A program made the position numbers and the translations under genes. A stretch of 64,000 nt of DNA, taken from positions 27,776 through 91,775 of the forward strand of contig JANYLJ010000032.1 of NCBI GenBank assembly GCA_025357945.1, in the 5' to 3' direction. The notes beneath the pieces were generated by a model, which was not told where the DNA came from, did not search any database, and worked only from the letters and a program-made list of their open reading frames with translations. The DNA is from Gemmatimonadota bacterium. GTDB lineage: Bacteria; Gemmatimonadota; Gemmatimonadetes; Gemmatimonadales; GWC2-71-9. Below, piece by piece: positions 31,398 through 41,948 of the stretch (position 1 is its first letter; each line of letters opens with the position of its first letter).

Positions 31398-32291
31398 CTA
31401 CGCGGCCCACGCCAAGAGCACGGCCACGTCCGTCAGCGCCCACGCAGCGAGCGCGTGGTACATGGCGCGTTGATGCTCCACTGTTGACCACACCCGGGCG
31501 TTGCGCAACCACGGGGCGAGCACCGCCGCCCAGGCGGTAGCGGCGATCACCAGGGCGCCCCACCGCTTGAGGTCGCCGCCGTACCAGCCGCTCCGCCAGC
31601 CGGCCATTGCGAGCATGCCGAAGGCAACGGTGGCGCAGAAGACGGCGACGGTGAGACTCCCGCGCACACCGAGACGAAGGGCGAGCGTGCGATCACCGCG
31701 AGCGCGGTCCTCGTCCATCTGATACAGCTGGGTGAGCGGATAGAGTGCGGCAAAGAGCGGCGTGAACGACCAGAGCACTGGCGCCAGGGCACCCTCGAGC
31801 GGGCGGCCGGTGATTGCCCACGCGGCGTAGGGCGTCAGCGTCCCGAAGCCGAGCATGTTGATGACCCAATCCATCCCCGCGACGGACTTCAGTCGGAATG
31901 GCGGTACCGAATACCCGATCGACATCAGCCCGCAGATGATGTACAGGGTGCGGTACGTTGCCGGTAGCTGCCATGTGAGCGCGAGCCCGGCGGCCATCAA
32001 CATCGCCCCGACGAGCGCGAGGTGGCGCGGTGGTCGCGGCGGATGGCGCAGGAAGGCGATGTCGCCCTCGTCGCGGTCGAAGGCGGAGTTGAGCGCCAGC
32101 GTCCCGCCGTTGAGCAACACGACCCACGAAGCGATACCGAGCCAGGCGCGCCCGCTGGGGGCATGGAGGCCGGCGGCGAGGAACCAGCCGAGGGCGGTGT
32201 GCGCCGCCATCACGGGCCACTCGGCCGGACGAAGGTGCTGCAGGTACGGGGCGATCCCGCCGGTACGGCTGCGCGGTGCGACGGTGCTCAT
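31398..32291 (-). CDS. UbiA family prenyltransferase
   Basis: 297 aa; NSAFDRDEGDIAFLRHPPRPP, PLTQLYQMDEDRARGDRTLALRLG, ~8-9 TM segments. Confidence 0.85.
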   Translation of the reverse strand: MSTVAPRSRTGGIAPYLQHLRPAEWPVMAAHTALGWFLAAGLHAPSGRAWLGIASWVVLLNGGTLALNSAFDRDEGDIAFLRHPPRPPRHLALVGAMLMAAGLALTWQLPATYRTLYIICGLMSIGYSVPPFRLKSVAGMDWVINMLGFGTLTPYAAWAITGRPLEGALAPVLWSFTPLFAALYPLTQLYQMDEDRARGDRTLALRLGVRGSLTVAVFCATVAFGMLAMAGWRSGWYGGDLKRWGALVIAATAWAAVLAPWLRNARVWSTVEHQRAMYHALAAWALTDVAVLLAWAA

Positions 32292-33069
32292 CCGAGCAGG
32301 TGCAGCGATTCAGCCGCGATGCGAAGCCCATGCAACGTGAGGTCGGCATTCACGACGTCGATCGTCGTCATCAGCGGTACCACGAGGGCCGCGAGCCCGC
32401 CGGTCGCGATGATCTGGGGTCGTTGTCCGCCCGGCCATTCGGCCAGGATCCGGCGGACCATGCCATCCGCTGCGTCTGCCGCACCAAAGAGCACGCCAGC
32501 GCGAATGTTGTCCTCGGTGCTTCGACCGATGGCGCGCGTTGGGGGGAGCAGGTCTGTCGCAGTGAGCTTCGCAGCCCGGCGAATCAGCTGGTCCGCCGAC
32601 GTGCGCAGGCCGGGCATGATCGATCCACCGATGAAGCGACGATCCGCGGTGATGCAGTTGAATGTTGTTGCCGTGCCAAAGCCGACGACGACGCTATCGC
32701 CGGGGTACAAGGCGAGGGCGCCGAGGGCGTTGGCGATCCGGTCGGCGCCCACGGCGAACGGTTCGTCGACATCGAGCTCGAGCGGGAGGACAGTGCGCGG
32801 ATCGACCACCCCGACTCGTCCGTCGATCGACAGATGCACGGCCGGAATGAGCGCCTGAGTCACGCCGGGAACGACCGAGCCGACACAGCAGGCGCGAATT
32901 TCCGCTGGCGAATGGCCGGCGCGGATCGCGAACGACTCCAGGGCGAGCGCCCATTCATCCGGCGTGCGTTCGACATTCGTGGTGAGGCGCCAGCGACCGA
33001 CCAGTTCCGCCCCGCGGAACAGGCCGGTCGTGACTTCGCTGTTACCGACGTCGATGACGAGGAGCATCA
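32288..33069 (-). CDS. coaX: Type III pantothenate kinase
   Basis: ATG at 33069: MLLVIDVGNSEVTTGLFRGAELVGRWRLTTN; GADRIANALGALALYPGDSVVVGFGTATTFNCITADRRFIGGSIMPGL. Confidence 0.94.
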
Positions 33070-33083
33070 GCAGGAATCTCGCG

Positions 33084-33794
33084 TCACGACCGCACCGCCA
33101 CCACCCCGGCCAGCACTTCGCGCACCGGTCCGGCATCGGTACGCACCCGGAGCGCCCCGGCGTCGGTAATCCCCTCGGCCGTTCCCGCCACCGGTTCGGT
33201 GACCCGGGCGCCGGCCAGCGCATCGCGCAGGGCATAGGCCTGCAGTTCAGCGGGCGTGAGCGGACCGGCGCCCCTCGCGGCGAGCGCGACCGCTGCCGCG
33301 ACGGGCTCGGCCAGCGCCGTGGGGTCCGCCGCCGGATCCCAGGACTGGATCGCTGCAGCGACACCGTCGAGTTCTGCGGGCACCTGATTGCGGACGTTGA
33401 TGCCGAGCCCGACCACGATCCACTGACAGTGCCCGTTCCCCCACCGTGCCTCGCAGAGGATGCCGGCGAGTTTGCGCCCGCCGATGACGATATCGTTGGG
33501 CCACTTGAGGCCGAGGCGCGGCAGCGCCGGGCAGAGCAGCTCGAGCACGGCGGCAGTCGCCAACCCGACCCGGAGCGACAGCGCTTCGAGCGCATCGGTA
33601 CGGGACGGTCGCGCGATGACCGACAGCCACAGCCCGCCGGTTTCGGACGACCAGGCGCGACCGCGAGTGCCGCGCCCCAGCGTCTGGCGCGCCGCGACGA
33701 CGGCAGTGCCGTGCATCGCCCCGTCCTGGGCGCGCCCATGCGCAGTCTCCATCGTGCTCGCGAGTTCAGTGAAACGGATCAGATCAGGCGGCAT
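33084..33794 (-). CDS. birA: Biotin-[acetyl-CoA-carboxylase] ligase
   Basis: 236 aa; VVAARQTLGRGTRGRAWSSETGGLWLSVI, LKWPNDIVIGGRKLAGILCEARWG, VVGLGINV; no N-terminal HTH. Confidence 0.9.
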   Translation of the reverse strand: MPPDLIRFTELASTMETAHGRAQDGAMHGTAVVAARQTLGRGTRGRAWSSETGGLWLSVIARPSRTDALEALSLRVGLATAAVLELLCPALPRLGLKWPNDIVIGGRKLAGILCEARWGNGHCQWIVVGLGINVRNQVPAELDGVAAAIQSWDPAADPTALAEPVAAAVALAARGAGPLTPAELQAYALRDALAGARVTEPVAGTAEGITDAGALRVRTDAGPVREVLAGVVAVRS

Positions 33795-34608
33795 TCATGC
33801 GCAGCAGGTGCAGGGCGGCCAACACCAGAATGACCGCACCGAACGCGATGCGATACCAGGCGAAGACGCGGAACGAGTGCGACTGGATGAAGCGCAGGAA
33901 ACCACGGATGACGATCAATGCGGAGACGAATGAAACGGCGGTGCCCACGGCGAAGAGTGGAATGTCCGCGTGGGTGAACAGGTGGCGGCTCTTGAAGGCA
34001 TCGTATCCCGCCGCCGCAATCAGCGTCGGGATCGCGAGCAGGAACGAGAATTCAGTCGCGGCGGGACGCGACAACCCGAGCGCGTATCCGCCGAGGATGG
34101 TCGCCGCGGAACGGGACGTGCCGGGAATCAAGGCGAGGACCTGGGCGCAGCCGACGCCGACTGCCTGACGGATCGACATGGCGTGGACGTCGCCGGTCGT
34201 CACGGTCGGGCGGCGCCACTCCATCACGAGGATCACGATGCCGCCAACGATGAACGCCGCGGCCACGGTGACCGGCGTGAAGAGATGCGCCTTGATCCAA
34301 TGGTGGAGCCCCAGCCCGACCAGTGCCGCGGGGAGAAACGCGAACCCGAGATTGAGCGCGAGGCGTTGCTCCGTGGGTGCGCTGAAGATGCGGCCAACCA
34401 GGGTAGCGAGCACCGTGCGATAGTGCCACACTACCGCGAGGATCGCACCGACCTGGATCACGATCTCGAAGGTCGCCGCGCGTTCGCCGACGTACCCGAG
34501 CAGCGACCCCGCGACGATCAGGTGTCCGGTGGACGAGACCGGGAGGAATTCGGTGATCCCCTCGACCAACCCGAGAATCACGGCGATCAGCATCAGCGGC
34601 ACCGGCAT
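33784..34608 (-). CDS. uppP: Undecaprenyl-diphosphatase
   Basis: ATG at 34608: LILGLVEGITEFLPVSSTGHLIVAGSLLGY-type motif; LALIPGTSRSAATILGGYALGLSRPAATEFSFLLAIP. Confidence 0.95.
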   Translation of the reverse strand: MPVPLMLIAVILGLVEGITEFLPVSSTGHLIVAGSLLGYVGERAATFEIVIQVGAILAVVWHYRTVLATLVGRIFSAPTEQRLALNLGFAFLPAALVGLGLHHWIKAHLFTPVTVAAAFIVGGIVILVMEWRRPTVTTGDVHAMSIRQAVGVGCAQVLALIPGTSRSAATILGGYALGLSRPAATEFSFLLAIPTLIAAAGYDAFKSRHLFTHADIPLFAVGTAVSFVSALIVIRGFLRFIQSHSFRVFAWYRIAFGAVILVLAALHLLRMNAA

Positions 34609-35735
34609 CAGCTGGCCAGCACCTTTTGATAGAACGCTTCGTACTGCGGCACGACGACGTCGGTCGAGAAGTCGCCTGCGCGCGCGAGCGCCGCCTCGCG
34701 CATGCGCGCGTGCCGGGGAGGGTCTCTGAGCAGATCGATCGCCCGCCGGGCCATCGCTTCGACCGACCCCACCGGCTCGAGCAGGCCTTCCACCCCGTCG
34801 GTGACGACTTCGGGGATACCGCCGACCCGGGCCGCGAGCACCGGCGTGCCGCACGCCATCGCTTCCAGTGCCGCGAGGCCGAACGACTCCGTTTGCGACG
34901 GGAGGACGAAGAGATCCGCGGCGGCAAGCAACGGCGCGACGCTGTCGATGCGACCAAGAAAATGGACGTGTTCGCTGATGCCCAGGTCGCGCGCCTCCTG
35001 CTCGCCGTCATTCCGGTCGGGCCCATCACCAACCATCATCAGCGTGGCCGGCATCGCCTTGCGCAGCCGTGCAAAGATGCGAATCACGTCCTTCACCCGT
35101 TTCACTTCGCGGAAGTTTGACACGTGGACGAGCAGCTTGTGCCCGGACGGAACCAGGGATTCGCGAGGTGCCGCAACGGCGGGGCTGTATTCCGCCAAGT
35201 TCACGAAGTTCGGAATCACCGCGAGTTCGCACTGGATGCAGCCAAACGCACGGTACGTTTCGTCACGCAGGAAGTTGGACACCGCCGTGACGCCGTTGGA
35301 CTGCTCGATTGAGAACTTCGAGATGGCGTAGAACGACGCTTCCTGCCCCACGAGCGTGATGTCGGTACCGTGCAGCGTGGTGATCACCTTGATCGGGTGG
35401 GTTTCGCGCAACATCTCGCGCGCCAGAAACGCCGTGGTCGCATGGGGAATCGCGTAATGCACATGCAGCAGGTCAAGCTTCTCCTGCATGGCGATCTCAT
35501 ACTGTCGAGACGCCAGCGCCAATTCGTACGGATAGTGGTCGAAGAGCGGGTAGCGACTCATCTCGGTGTCGACTTCGTGAAAGAGGACGCCCTTGGTGTA
35601 CCCACGAAGCCGGAAGGGCGACTGATACGTGATGAAGTGGACCTCGTGGCCTCGCCTGGCCAGGTCGAGGCCGAGCTCGGTGGCGACGGCACCGGAGCCG
35701 CCATACGTCGGGTAACAGGTTATGCCGATCTTCAT
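34608..35735 (-). CDS. bshA: N-acetyl-alpha-D-glucosaminyl L-malate synthase (GT4 glycosyltransferase)
   Basis: ATG at 35735: MKIGITCYPTYGGSGAVATELGLDLARRGHEVHFITYQSPFRL; LHVHYAIPHATTAFLAREML; TTLHGTDITLVG; SQTESFGLAALEAMACGTPVLA. Confidence 0.88.
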   Translation of the reverse strand: MKIGITCYPTYGGSGAVATELGLDLARRGHEVHFITYQSPFRLRGYTKGVLFHEVDTEMSRYPLFDHYPYELALASRQYEIAMQEKLDLLHVHYAIPHATTAFLAREMLRETHPIKVITTLHGTDITLVGQEASFYAISKFSIEQSNGVTAVSNFLRDETYRAFGCIQCELAVIPNFVNLAEYSPAVAAPRESLVPSGHKLLVHVSNFREVKRVKDVIRIFARLRKAMPATLMMVGDGPDRNDGEQEARDLGISEHVHFLGRIDSVAPLLAAADLFVLPSQTESFGLAALEAMACGTPVLAARVGGIPEVVTDGVEGLLEPVGSVEAMARRAIDLLRDPPRHARMREAALARAGDFSTDVVVPQYEAFYQKVLAS

Positions 35736-36658
35736 GCAGCGATTCGCTCCCATGCCGCGGCGAGCGCGGCGGCGATCTGATCGGGGGGACGTGTCGCGTC
35801 GAGCGTGAGCACGTCGTCTCCCAGTTGATGACGAAACCAGGTTTCCTGTCGCTTGGCGTACTGGCGCGTGCTCGTGGCAATCGCGTCCACCAGCGCTTCT
35901 CGCGCCAGCTGACCGTGCAGCACCGCCACCGCTTCACGAACGCCCACACCATCCATACCCGGCCCGGCAGTCGGCGCGCCCTCCGCTAACGCCGTTGCGA
36001 CCTCTTCCAGGAGGCCGCGGCGCACCATCTCCTCGGCGCGGGCCAGAATCCGCTGGTGGAGCACCGGACGCGGTACGGTGAGCCGGACGATCCATGGATC
36101 GACGCTCCCCTGCACCGCCGCCGTACGCTGCCACCAGGACAACGGTCGCCCGGTCAGCAGGGCGATCTCGATTGCCCGCGCCGCGCGCTGCCGGCCACCG
36201 CCACCCGCGAAGCCGGGATCGAGCCGCGTGGCCCAGCGCACCAGCGTCGGGTGGTCCATTCCGTCGGTTACCGTCGTCGTCTGGTCCCGCCGCGGGCGAT
36301 CCAGCGGCGGTTCCGCGAACAGTCCGTGTGCCAGTGCCTTGACGTAGAGCCCAGTGCCGCCGACGACGACTGGAAGATTGCCTCGTTGGCGGATCGAGGA
36401 AATGACCTGGGCCGCTTCGAGGGCGAATCGTCCCGCGCTGTAACGCTCGCCGGGGCGTACCAGGTCGATCAGGTGATGCACAACGCGCTGTCGCTCCCGC
36501 GGCGTCGGCTTGGCAGTGGCGATGTCGAGGCCGCGGTACACCTGGCGCGAATCGGCGGACACGATCTCGATCGGCCAGATGGCAGCGAGCGCGAGGGCCA
36601 CAGCGGTCTTGCCGATCCCGGTCGGGCCGACGAGGATCGGCGTCCTAGCGCCTCCCAA
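35732..36658 (-). CDS. miaA: tRNA dimethylallyltransferase
   Basis: TPILVGPTGIGKTAVALALA, EIVSADSRQVYRGLDIATAKPTPRE, VVGGTGLYVKALAHGLF. Start placed at TTG 36658 because longer ORF overlaps mutL. Confidence 0.92.
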   Translation of the reverse strand: MGGARTPILVGPTGIGKTAVALALAAIWPIEIVSADSRQVYRGLDIATAKPTPRERQRVVHHLIDLVRPGERYSAGRFALEAAQVISSIRQRGNLPVVVGGTGLYVKALAHGLFAEPPLDRPRRDQTTTVTDGMDHPTLVRWATRLDPGFAGGGGRQRAARAIEIALLTGRPLSWWQRTAAVQGSVDPWIVRLTVPRPVLHQRILARAEEMVRRGLLEEVATALAEGAPTAGPGMDGVGVREAVAVLHGQLAREALVDAIATSTRQYAKRQETWFRHQLGDDVLTLDATRPPDQIAAALAAAWERIAA

Positions 36659-38372
36659 AACGGTGCTCCAGTTCCGTTGTCGGCAGCTGCACGATCGTCG
36701 ACCGACCGTGCACGTCATGCGGTGGCAGTTCGCAGGCGAACAGGCGGCCAAGTAACTCACGCATGCTGCGCTCGTCGAGCGTCTGGCCCGCCTTCACTGC
36801 GGCGCGGCAGGCGTACGTCGCGGCGAAGCGCTCCAACCGATTGGCCCAACCGCCGAACCTCCCGCGGGCAAGATCGGCCACCATCTCGCGGAAGCAAGCC
36901 GCGGCGGCGAAGCGCGGATGGGGATTCGGAACACCGTGAATCGCCACCGTCCGTCCGCCGAAGGGTTCCACCTCGTAGCCGATCTGGCGGAGCTCCTCGC
37001 CGTGGGAAGCCACAACGTCGAGCTCCTCATCGGTGAGTTCGATCGTGATCGGCAATAACAGTCGTTGCGCCGGCAGCCCCTCGCTCCGCAGGTGGCGCAT
37101 CACCTCTTCATAGATGACCCGTTCGTGCGCCGAGTGCTGATCGACGATGACGAGCCCGTCGGGCGACTCGTAGCAGAGGTAGGTGTCGGCGAGCTGCAGC
37201 AGCGCTGGCCCGACGAATTGGCCGGGGTCGGCGGACGGATTGGTCAGCAGGCCTGGCGTGCCAACGTTGTCGGTGAGCGGCGCGAAGAGGTCTGTCGGCA
37301 TCTCGGGTGGTGCTGCGCGCCACACCGGCCGCGGCGCCATCAGCGGTGCGTCGCCGACGGTTGCGGCGGCGTCGAGGCGGCCGAGCGCGTTGCGGACCGC
37401 CTCTTCAACGGCGCGTTCGACGGCAAACCGATCGCGGAAGCGCACCTCGAGCTTGGCCGGGTGCACGTTCACGTCGACTTCGCCCGGATCGACCTGGACG
37501 TGGAGGAAGAGCGACGGCCGATCGCCGGGGTGGATGGCTGAACGGTACCCGGCTTCGGCGGCACGGACGAGGAACGAGTCGCGAAAGGGGCGGCCGTTGA
37601 CGAGCAACTGTGCCCGGCGACCCGTCGGCTGGGCATCGGCTGGCCGCTGCGCGAACCCGGTGATGTGAACACCACCGACAGCGAACTCCACCGGGATCAG
37701 CGTGCGCACCACATCCGCGCCCCAGACCGCTGCGAGCCGTTCGTCCAGCGACTGGCCGTCGGGAACGATCAGGCGATGACGACCATCGAGGAGCAATTCG
37801 AAGCTGATGTCCGGGTGTGAGAGTGCCAGCGTCGACGTGGCATCCCAGATGGCGCGCGACTCGCTTGCTGCGGACCGCAGAAATTTGCGACGGGCCGGCG
37901 TGTTGTAAAAGAGTGCCCGGGCGGTGACCGTGGTGCCGCGCTGCCGCGGCATCTCGCGGACCTGATCGAGCCGACCGCCAGTCACGCTGACTTCCGCGCC
38001 ATCACCGTCGTGGATGGCGGAGCACACGGTGAATCGCGACACCGAGGCGATGGCCGGAAGCGCCTCGCCGCGGAAGCCGAACGTGGCGATACCGACGAGA
38101 TCGCTGACCGCGTGGATCTTGCTGGTCGCGTGACGATCGAGGGAGAGGATTGCCTCGTCACGCGTCATGCCACCACCGTTATCGGCCACTTCGATCAGCG
38201 TCTTGCCACCATTCTCGACCGCCACCCGCACGTGCCGCGCACCGGCATCGAGCGCGTTTTCGATCAGTTCCTTGACCACCGACGCCGGTCGCTCGACCAC
38301 TTCGCCTGCCGCGATCTGGTTGGCGACGGCGTCGGGAAGAATCGCGATTCGGCGAATGATTCCGGCTGGCAT
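36645..38372 (-). CDS. mutL: DNA mismatch repair protein MutL
   Basis: 575 aa; IRRIAILPDAVANQIAAGEVVERPASVVKELIENALDAGARHV; GFRGEALPAIASVSRFTV; VNVHPAKLEVRFRD. Confidence 0.97.
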   Translation of the reverse strand: MPAGIIRRIAILPDAVANQIAAGEVVERPASVVKELIENALDAGARHVRVAVENGGKTLIEVADNGGGMTRDEAILSLDRHATSKIHAVSDLVGIATFGFRGEALPAIASVSRFTVCSAIHDGDGAEVSVTGGRLDQVREMPRQRGTTVTARALFYNTPARRKFLRSAASESRAIWDATSTLALSHPDISFELLLDGRHRLIVPDGQSLDERLAAVWGADVVRTLIPVEFAVGGVHITGFAQRPADAQPTGRRAQLLVNGRPFRDSFLVRAAEAGYRSAIHPGDRPSLFLHVQVDPGEVDVNVHPAKLEVRFRDRFAVERAVEEAVRNALGRLDAAATVGDAPLMAPRPVWRAAPPEMPTDLFAPLTDNVGTPGLLTNPSADPGQFVGPALLQLADTYLCYESPDGLVIVDQHSAHERVIYEEVMRHLRSEGLPAQRLLLPITIELTDEELDVVASHGEELRQIGYEVEPFGGRTVAIHGVPNPHPRFAAAACFREMVADLARGRFGGWANRLERFAATYACRAAVKAGQTLDERSMRELLGRLFACELPPHDVHGRSTIVQLPTTELEHRFGRR

Positions 38373-38376
38373 AGGC

Positions 38377-40347
38377 TCAATCTAGCGGGCCGATCGGTAC
38401 CATCGACGCCGCCGGGATCCAGCCCTGGACCGCTACCGAGCCGACCGAACCCGAGACCGCGACCTGGCCCCCGACGAGGACCCAATTCTGGTACCGCCGA
38501 TCGATGCGGACTCGCGACCAGGCGGGGAGTTCGCCGACCGCTGTCGTTGCCGGGTGCGGTGAAATGCGCAGCGTCGTGGCGGCGGTGATGAGCACCTGGC
38601 CCGGACGCTCGGCCTGCCACCGCACGCCAGCCAACGCCAGTGCGCCGGCGCAGAGGCAGCCGGTGGCCCAGGCGGTGCGGCGCCATTGCCTCGCCACCAC
38701 GATCCACGCGAACAACCAGAAAACCAGCGCCACGAGGAGCAACTCGTCGCGACTGAGTGGCACGCTCGGGGCCAGCGCGCGCAGATCCGCTGGAATCCCG
38801 TTGGCACCCTGCCACGCGTCGCGGAGCAACCTGTCTCGCGGGGCCAACGCAAGCGCCCGGAGCCACGCCGCCGTGGCGCCGACATCGTCGTTCTGCATCC
38901 ATCGTGCGCTGCCGAGATCTCGCCACGCACCGGCGGCAAGGGGATCGGTCGCCACGTTCGCCGCGAACGCCCGGGCCGCACCGGCGTAGTCACGCCCGAC
39001 GAAGCGCGCCACGCCATCTTCGCGCTGCGCGCCCAGCGGGAACACGGCAAGGAGGATGATCGCGAGTGGGGCGCCACGGCGGAGCCGCGCGATCACGTGC
39101 GATACCGCCGGCGGCGGATCCGGAATCCCGGCCCGCTTCTGGGGTCCGTACCGCCACCTCGCCACTGCACTCAGCCAGCGACGGACGTGTTCGGCCTCCT
39201 CCCGCGGGACGCCGCGCCCTCGTAACACCGCGACCACGTGGTCTTCTCCGGCCGCCGCTGGGGTCCCCAGCGCCGCGCGCAACGCTGCCTCGGGATCGCG
39301 GTCCGTCGGCGTGGTGGCAACGCGGCGCCGCCGGCGATGGCGCCAGCCGACCAACACGACCGGCAGCAGCACGAGTGCCACGAATACCGGGCGCCACCCG
39401 CGTACCAGCGCCGTCGCCAGCGGAACATCTGCACTGCCGGTCACCGTGAGGGCACGGCGCGCCGCGATGGTCACGGCTCGTGGCAGGATCGCCAGGGAGA
39501 GGGCGCTCGCTGTCGCCGGTTGCACCTGCGCCACCGCCGGGTCGAAGTACGGGTACCTCACCGCCGGAAGGGTGAGCACACCCACGCTGTCCGTCACGAC
39601 GGTGAATCGGAACCGCTTCTCGCCAGTGATGAGTCCCTGGGCTGCGACCGGATGCTCCTCGGTCGGTTCCGGATACACGTGGACGCCGGGTGGCCAGCTG
39701 ATTTGCGGTGCGGGCCACAGCGTGAGGTTGCCTGCCCCGGCAATCGCCAGTTCCACGATTGCCGGCGATCCGGCGTGGAGCGTGGCGACGGGGCTGCGCC
39801 ACGTGAGCCGCAGGCCGCTTGCCGTGGGACCGGTTCCGAGCGTGCCGGTGAGCGCCGAGGGCACCGAGCGCACCACGAGCACCGCCGGCGCAGATCGAAC
39901 CAGCTTCCGTTCTTCTGGTGCGAAGTACGATGTCGAGGTCGGCAGGTTGTAGGTGAGCACTGCCGGCGGTGCCTCAATCCGGCCGCCACCGAGCGGGAAA
40001 ATTGTCTGCCAAGACACGTACATATCGTAAAGCTGGCGGCCGACGACCCGCGTTCCGACCGGAATCGGGAGTTGCTGGTTGCGGGCGCTCCACAATCCCG
40101 TGAGGGAGGGCGACGTGATCCCAGGCAGCCGGCGCAGGCGGTCGCGAAGCGAGCGCGGGAACCAGGTGACAGTGACGAGTTCGACCTGTTCGCCCACCCA
40201 GACCGTATCGCGGGAGAAACGGATCGCAATCGACGGCGCGCCAGCGGGCGGTACCGGGAAACGGTCGAGCATCGCCCGCACCCGCGGGGACACGGCGGTA
40301 TTGGTGTCCTGACTGAGGACGGCTGCCAGCAGCGCGAGCGCGATCAC
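38377..40347 (-). CDS. BatD-like protein with C-terminal TPR/SH3 (BatE-like) region
   Basis: 656 aa; N-terminal beta-rich BatD-like, TM, then AGAARAFAANVATDPLAAGAWRDLGSARWMQNDDVGATAAWLRALALAPRD, TMs and SH3-like RISPHPATTAVGELPAWSRVRIDRRYQNWVLV. Confidence 0.75.
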   Translation of the reverse strand: MIALALLAAVLSQDTNTAVSPRVRAMLDRFPVPPAGAPSIAIRFSRDTVWVGEQVELVTVTWFPRSLRDRLRRLPGITSPSLTGLWSARNQQLPIPVGTRVVGRQLYDMYVSWQTIFPLGGGRIEAPPAVLTYNLPTSTSYFAPEERKLVRSAPAVLVVRSVPSALTGTLGTGPTASGLRLTWRSPVATLHAGSPAIVELAIAGAGNLTLWPAPQISWPPGVHVYPEPTEEHPVAAQGLITGEKRFRFTVVTDSVGVLTLPAVRYPYFDPAVAQVQPATASALSLAILPRAVTIAARRALTVTGSADVPLATALVRGWRPVFVALVLLPVVLVGWRHRRRRRVATTPTDRDPEAALRAALGTPAAAGEDHVVAVLRGRGVPREEAEHVRRWLSAVARWRYGPQKRAGIPDPPPAVSHVIARLRRGAPLAIILLAVFPLGAQREDGVARFVGRDYAGAARAFAANVATDPLAAGAWRDLGSARWMQNDDVGATAAWLRALALAPRDRLLRDAWQGANGIPADLRALAPSVPLSRDELLLVALVFWLFAWIVVARQWRRTAWATGCLCAGALALAGVRWQAERPGQVLITAATTLRISPHPATTAVGELPAWSRVRIDRRYQNWVLVGGQVAVSGSVGSVAVQGWIPAASMVPIGPLD

Positions 40348-41948
40348 CAGTCGGGCCCCAACGGTGGTTCCCCCTTCCGGGTACGCGCGTATTGATGGCG
40401 GCGCGTGTCGCGTTCGGCTCGCTCCATTGCAGTGAGCACCTGTTCTGCAGCGGCTGGCGTCATGCCACCACGCCCGCCGCCCGGCGGTGGTGATGCCGGC
40501 CGCTGATTCGGGCTGCCCTTTCCTTTCCCGCCCGGGCCCGACGGCGGCGTGGGTGGCGGGCGCAGCCGGCGCGTCAACTCATAGTTGAACTTGGCGTTGC
40601 GATCGCGAGGCGCGAGCAACAGTGCTTCACGGAGCTGGCGTGCCGCGTCGGCGAGCAGCGTGTCGCGCTGCGCCAATACGCGGCGAGACTGGATCAGGTT
40701 CGCGGTGCCGAGGTTGTAGAGCGCCCGTTGCCGCAAGCCGGGGTCGAGGCTCAGCGTCGCCGCCTGTAACTGCACAACCGCCGCCGCCCAGTCGCCGGCG
40801 ATCAACGACGAGGTACCGGCATTGAACCAGGCGGTATCGCTGTGTTGCATCCGGGCGTCGGCAGCAAACGCCTGACGGGCCCGCACGGTGTCGCCGTGCC
40901 CCAGGAGCCGGTTACCGGCAGACGGCCGTTGCGCGGTTGCGGCGGTAACGCCCACCAGCAATAGCAGCCCGGCCAGCGCGGCGGTGCGGCGCGTCAGCGT
41001 ATGTGCCAGGAGCAACAGGACTGCGACGAGCGCGAAGATCCAGGCGCGCGGAATCAGGTCCGCCGCCACGCGATCGGCGGCTGGCGCGCGGTTGAGGCGT
41101 GCCAGCACACGTCTGGCATCGCCGACCGCATCGGGGGCGTTCGCCGGGATGAAGATCCCGTTCGCGGCGGTCGTCACCAGCTGCAGCAGGTCGTCGCGGC
41201 GGGTCGTGAGCACTTCCTTGCCGGTGTTGTCCCGATGCCAGCCGCCGTCGGGGTCGGGGATTCTGGCGCCCTCGATGCTACCCACGGGAATGGCGATCAG
41301 CGTGATGCCCGCGCGTCGCAGCGCATTGCCAGACGACTCGAGCGCGGCGTTCCCTTCAAAGCTCTCGCCGTCGGTAAAGACGACGATAGCGCGGTCGCCC
41401 CCCTGGGGCGATGAAACGAGGGTGTGTTGCGCGAGCTCCAGCGCGCGAGCCAGTCCCGATCCACCGGCGCTGGCCATGTCCGGATCGAGCGCGTCGAGTT
41501 GCAGCGCGATGGCGCTCTCGTCCAGCGTGAGCGGGGAGAGCAGGTAGGCGTGACCGGCGAAACCGACGAGGGCGAACCGGTCGCCGTCGAGATCGAGCAC
41601 CAACCTTCGCGCCGCCGACACCGACCGTCCCAGGCGATTCGGCGCGACATCCTGCGCCAGCATCGAGCGCGAAACATCCATCACGACCACGATGTTAAGC
41701 GCCCGCGACTCGGCCGTGCGTGCAGCGACACCCCATCGCGGGCCGGCCACGGCGACTGCGGCCGCCAGCGCCACCAGCGTCAGCAGCCACGGCGAATAGC
41801 GGCCGGCGATTACCGCCTCCTCACCCAGGGAGCGAGACCATGCCGTCGCCGCGCGCACCCGCCGCCGACGGGCCAGCACCGCGAGCAGGCCGATCCCGGT
41901 CGCGATCATCGGCGCGGCGACAACCAAGGGTATCCGCTCGAAGATCAT
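40344..41948 (-). CDS. VWA domain plus TPR protein (BatB-BatC-like)
   Basis: 534 aa; IVVVMDVSRSMLAQDVAPNRLGRSVSAARRLVLDL (MIDAS), C-terminal TPR-like region and Pro/Gly-rich tail. Confidence 0.85.
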   Translation of the reverse strand: MIFERIPLVVAAPMIATGIGLLAVLARRRRVRAATAWSRSLGEEAVIAGRYSPWLLTLVALAAAVAVAGPRWGVAARTAESRALNIVVVMDVSRSMLAQDVAPNRLGRSVSAARRLVLDLDGDRFALVGFAGHAYLLSPLTLDESAIALQLDALDPDMASAGGSGLARALELAQHTLVSSPQGGDRAIVVFTDGESFEGNAALESSGNALRRAGITLIAIPVGSIEGARIPDPDGGWHRDNTGKEVLTTRRDDLLQLVTTAANGIFIPANAPDAVGDARRVLARLNRAPAADRVAADLIPRAWIFALVAVLLLLAHTLTRRTAALAGLLLLVGVTAATAQRPSAGNRLLGHGDTVRARQAFAADARMQHSDTAWFNAGTSSLIAGDWAAAVVQLQAATLSLDPGLRQRALYNLGTANLIQSRRVLAQRDTLLADAARQLREALLLAPRDRNAKFNYELTRRLRPPPTPPSGPGGKGKGSPNQRPASPPPGGGRGGMTPAAAEQVLTAMERAERDTRRHQYARTRKGEPPLGPDW

